Both the position numbers and the translations under genes were made by a program. Positions 5,197-5,761 of a stretch of 5,761 nucleotides of DNA are shown here, in pieces. Position 1 is the stretch's first letter. Each line of letters opens with the position of its first letter. The DNA comes from Ascidiaceihabitans sp. (GTDB lineage Bacteria > Pseudomonadota > Alphaproteobacteria > Rhodobacterales > Rhodobacteraceae). The notes under the pieces are model-generated. The model saw only the letters and a program-made list of their open reading frames with translations, made no database searches and was not told where the DNA came from. Where the stretch lies: assembly GCA_023301665.1 (NCBI GenBank), contig JALZUL010000251.1, positions 1 through 5,761 on the forward strand. Direction: 5' to 3'.

Positions 5197-5761
5197 CTTC
5201 GCTCTTTTCTCCTTCAAATCTGGTATTAACGTGCTGGATCCTGACTGGCCTCATAGCGGGCCTCACGTTGGGAAATCTTGAAATATTTGATCTTGTCTCA
5301 CTTTTTATGGCCCGAGAAGATCTGGGAGTTTCAACATTTACGTTCACTGGATTCGCATGGATTTCTCTTTCGATGCTTGTCTATCTAGTGGGAGACCTAA
5401 CAGCGCGAATTTGCCTTCCGCATCAAGAACCGGCGTTTGTCAGTTTCGATTTGGAATTGACCGCGCGCATTGTATTTTTTGTTAATCTACTTTTGATCTC
5501 GGTTACCTGCCTTTGGATCATGATTTCAGCGGCGAAACTGGGCGGGTTGTTCAATTTGATCTCCCTTGCCTATATCGATTCAATAGTCGCGCGTGATGTC
5601 CTTTTGGGTAATAAACTATTTACTGGCATGCGCCTGTTTTATGCAGCCTTACCGGCAACAGGCTGTATGGCAGCGGCTATACTAACAATGGGAACAAACA
5701 ATCTGTTGTCCTCGGCCGCACGCGCGTTTTGCTTTTTCACACTTGGTATCAACGTCCTAGC
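5193..5761 (+). CDS. Polytopic membrane protein, probable Wzy-type oligosaccharide repeat-unit polymerase, 3' truncated by window
   Basis: An open frame starts at ATG 5193, overlaps the stop of the sulfotransferase gene by 4 bp, and runs off the right edge after 189 codons without a stop. The product is very hydrophobic, with about five likely membrane segments: roughly residues 9-29, 50-68, 91-114, 147-166 and 175-189. The region LTARIVFFVNLLLISVTC (89-106), then AKLGGLFNLI (114-123) and a short loop with Arg134, resembles the N-terminal half of the oligosaccharide repeat unit polymerase (O-antigen polymerase, Wzy) family. Such proteins are poorly conserved, so this is a judgement of pattern and context. 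The locus has an initiating transferase, glycosyltransferases and a Wzc-like protein but no other polymerase in view, which supports Wzy. A Wzx flippase or another membrane protein is the main alternative. No strong ribosome site is seen, consistent with coupling to the upstream gene. Confidence 0.6.
   Translation, partial: MTSLFSPSNLVLTCWILTGLIAGLTLGNLEIFDLVSLFMAREDLGVSTFTFTGFAWISLSMLVYLVGDLTARICLPHQEPAFVSFDLELTARIVFFVNLLLISVTCLWIMISAAKLGGLFNLISLAYIDSIVARDVLLGNKLFTGMRLFYAALPATGCMAAAILTMGTNNLLSSAARAFCFFTLGINVL

Noticed and set aside
1..5761. CRISPR arrays, tRNA or rRNA genes, insertion sequences, attachment sites
   Set aside because: I saw no regularly spaced repeats, no cloverleaf or rRNA-like sequence, no transposase or integrase frame, and no terminal inverted repeats with target duplications.

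Overview
The window is a stretch of an exopolysaccharide or capsule biosynthesis locus. It probably comes from an alphaproteobacterium, with a marine Rhodobacteraceae-like (roseobacter) host as my best guess. That guess rests on moderate GC (by eye the upper 40s percent), an ExoY-like initiating sugar transferase, TTAACC/TTAACCAT motifs between genes, and a short sulfotransferase in a polysaccharide locus. The locus type is secure; the taxon is inference.

Layout, left to right. Positions 1-269 (+) hold the C-terminal end of a Wzc/ExoP-type polysaccharide copolymerase with a BY-kinase-like domain, whose start lies outside the window. A 166-bp gap (270-435) carries a 20-bp near-perfect inverted repeat. 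Positions 436-1107 (+) encode an ExoY-like polyprenyl-phosphate phosphoglycosyl transferase, followed with no gap by a membrane acyltransferase of the acyltransferase-3 family (1108-2184, +). Two GT-B glycosyltransferases of family GT4 type form an antisense pair. The upstream one is at 4365-3211 (-) and overlaps by 4 bp the start of the downstream one at 3214-2063 (-). The 3' end of the downstream gene overlaps the 3' end of the acyltransferase gene by 122 bp. A 138-bp divergent gap (4366-4503) holds an inverted repeat and a CtrA-like half site. Positions 4504-5196 (+) encode a Sulfotransfer_2-type carbohydrate sulfotransferase. It overlaps by 4 bp a polytopic membrane protein that runs off the right edge (5193-5761, +) and is probably the Wzy-type repeat-unit polymerase.

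Together these genes cover most steps of a Wzx/Wzy-dependent pathway. The ExoY-like enzyme loads the first sugar phosphate on undecaprenyl phosphate. The two GT4 enzymes extend the repeat unit. The acyltransferase and the sulfotransferase decorate it with acyl and sulfate groups. The putative Wzy polymerizes it, and the Wzc-like protein controls chain length and export. A flippase (Wzx), an outer-membrane exporter (Wza) and further glycosyltransferases are not in this window and would be expected nearby. The most notable points are the predicted sulfated product, the long convergent overlap of two conserved C-termini, and an Asn in place of the Walker B Asp in the kinase-like tail.
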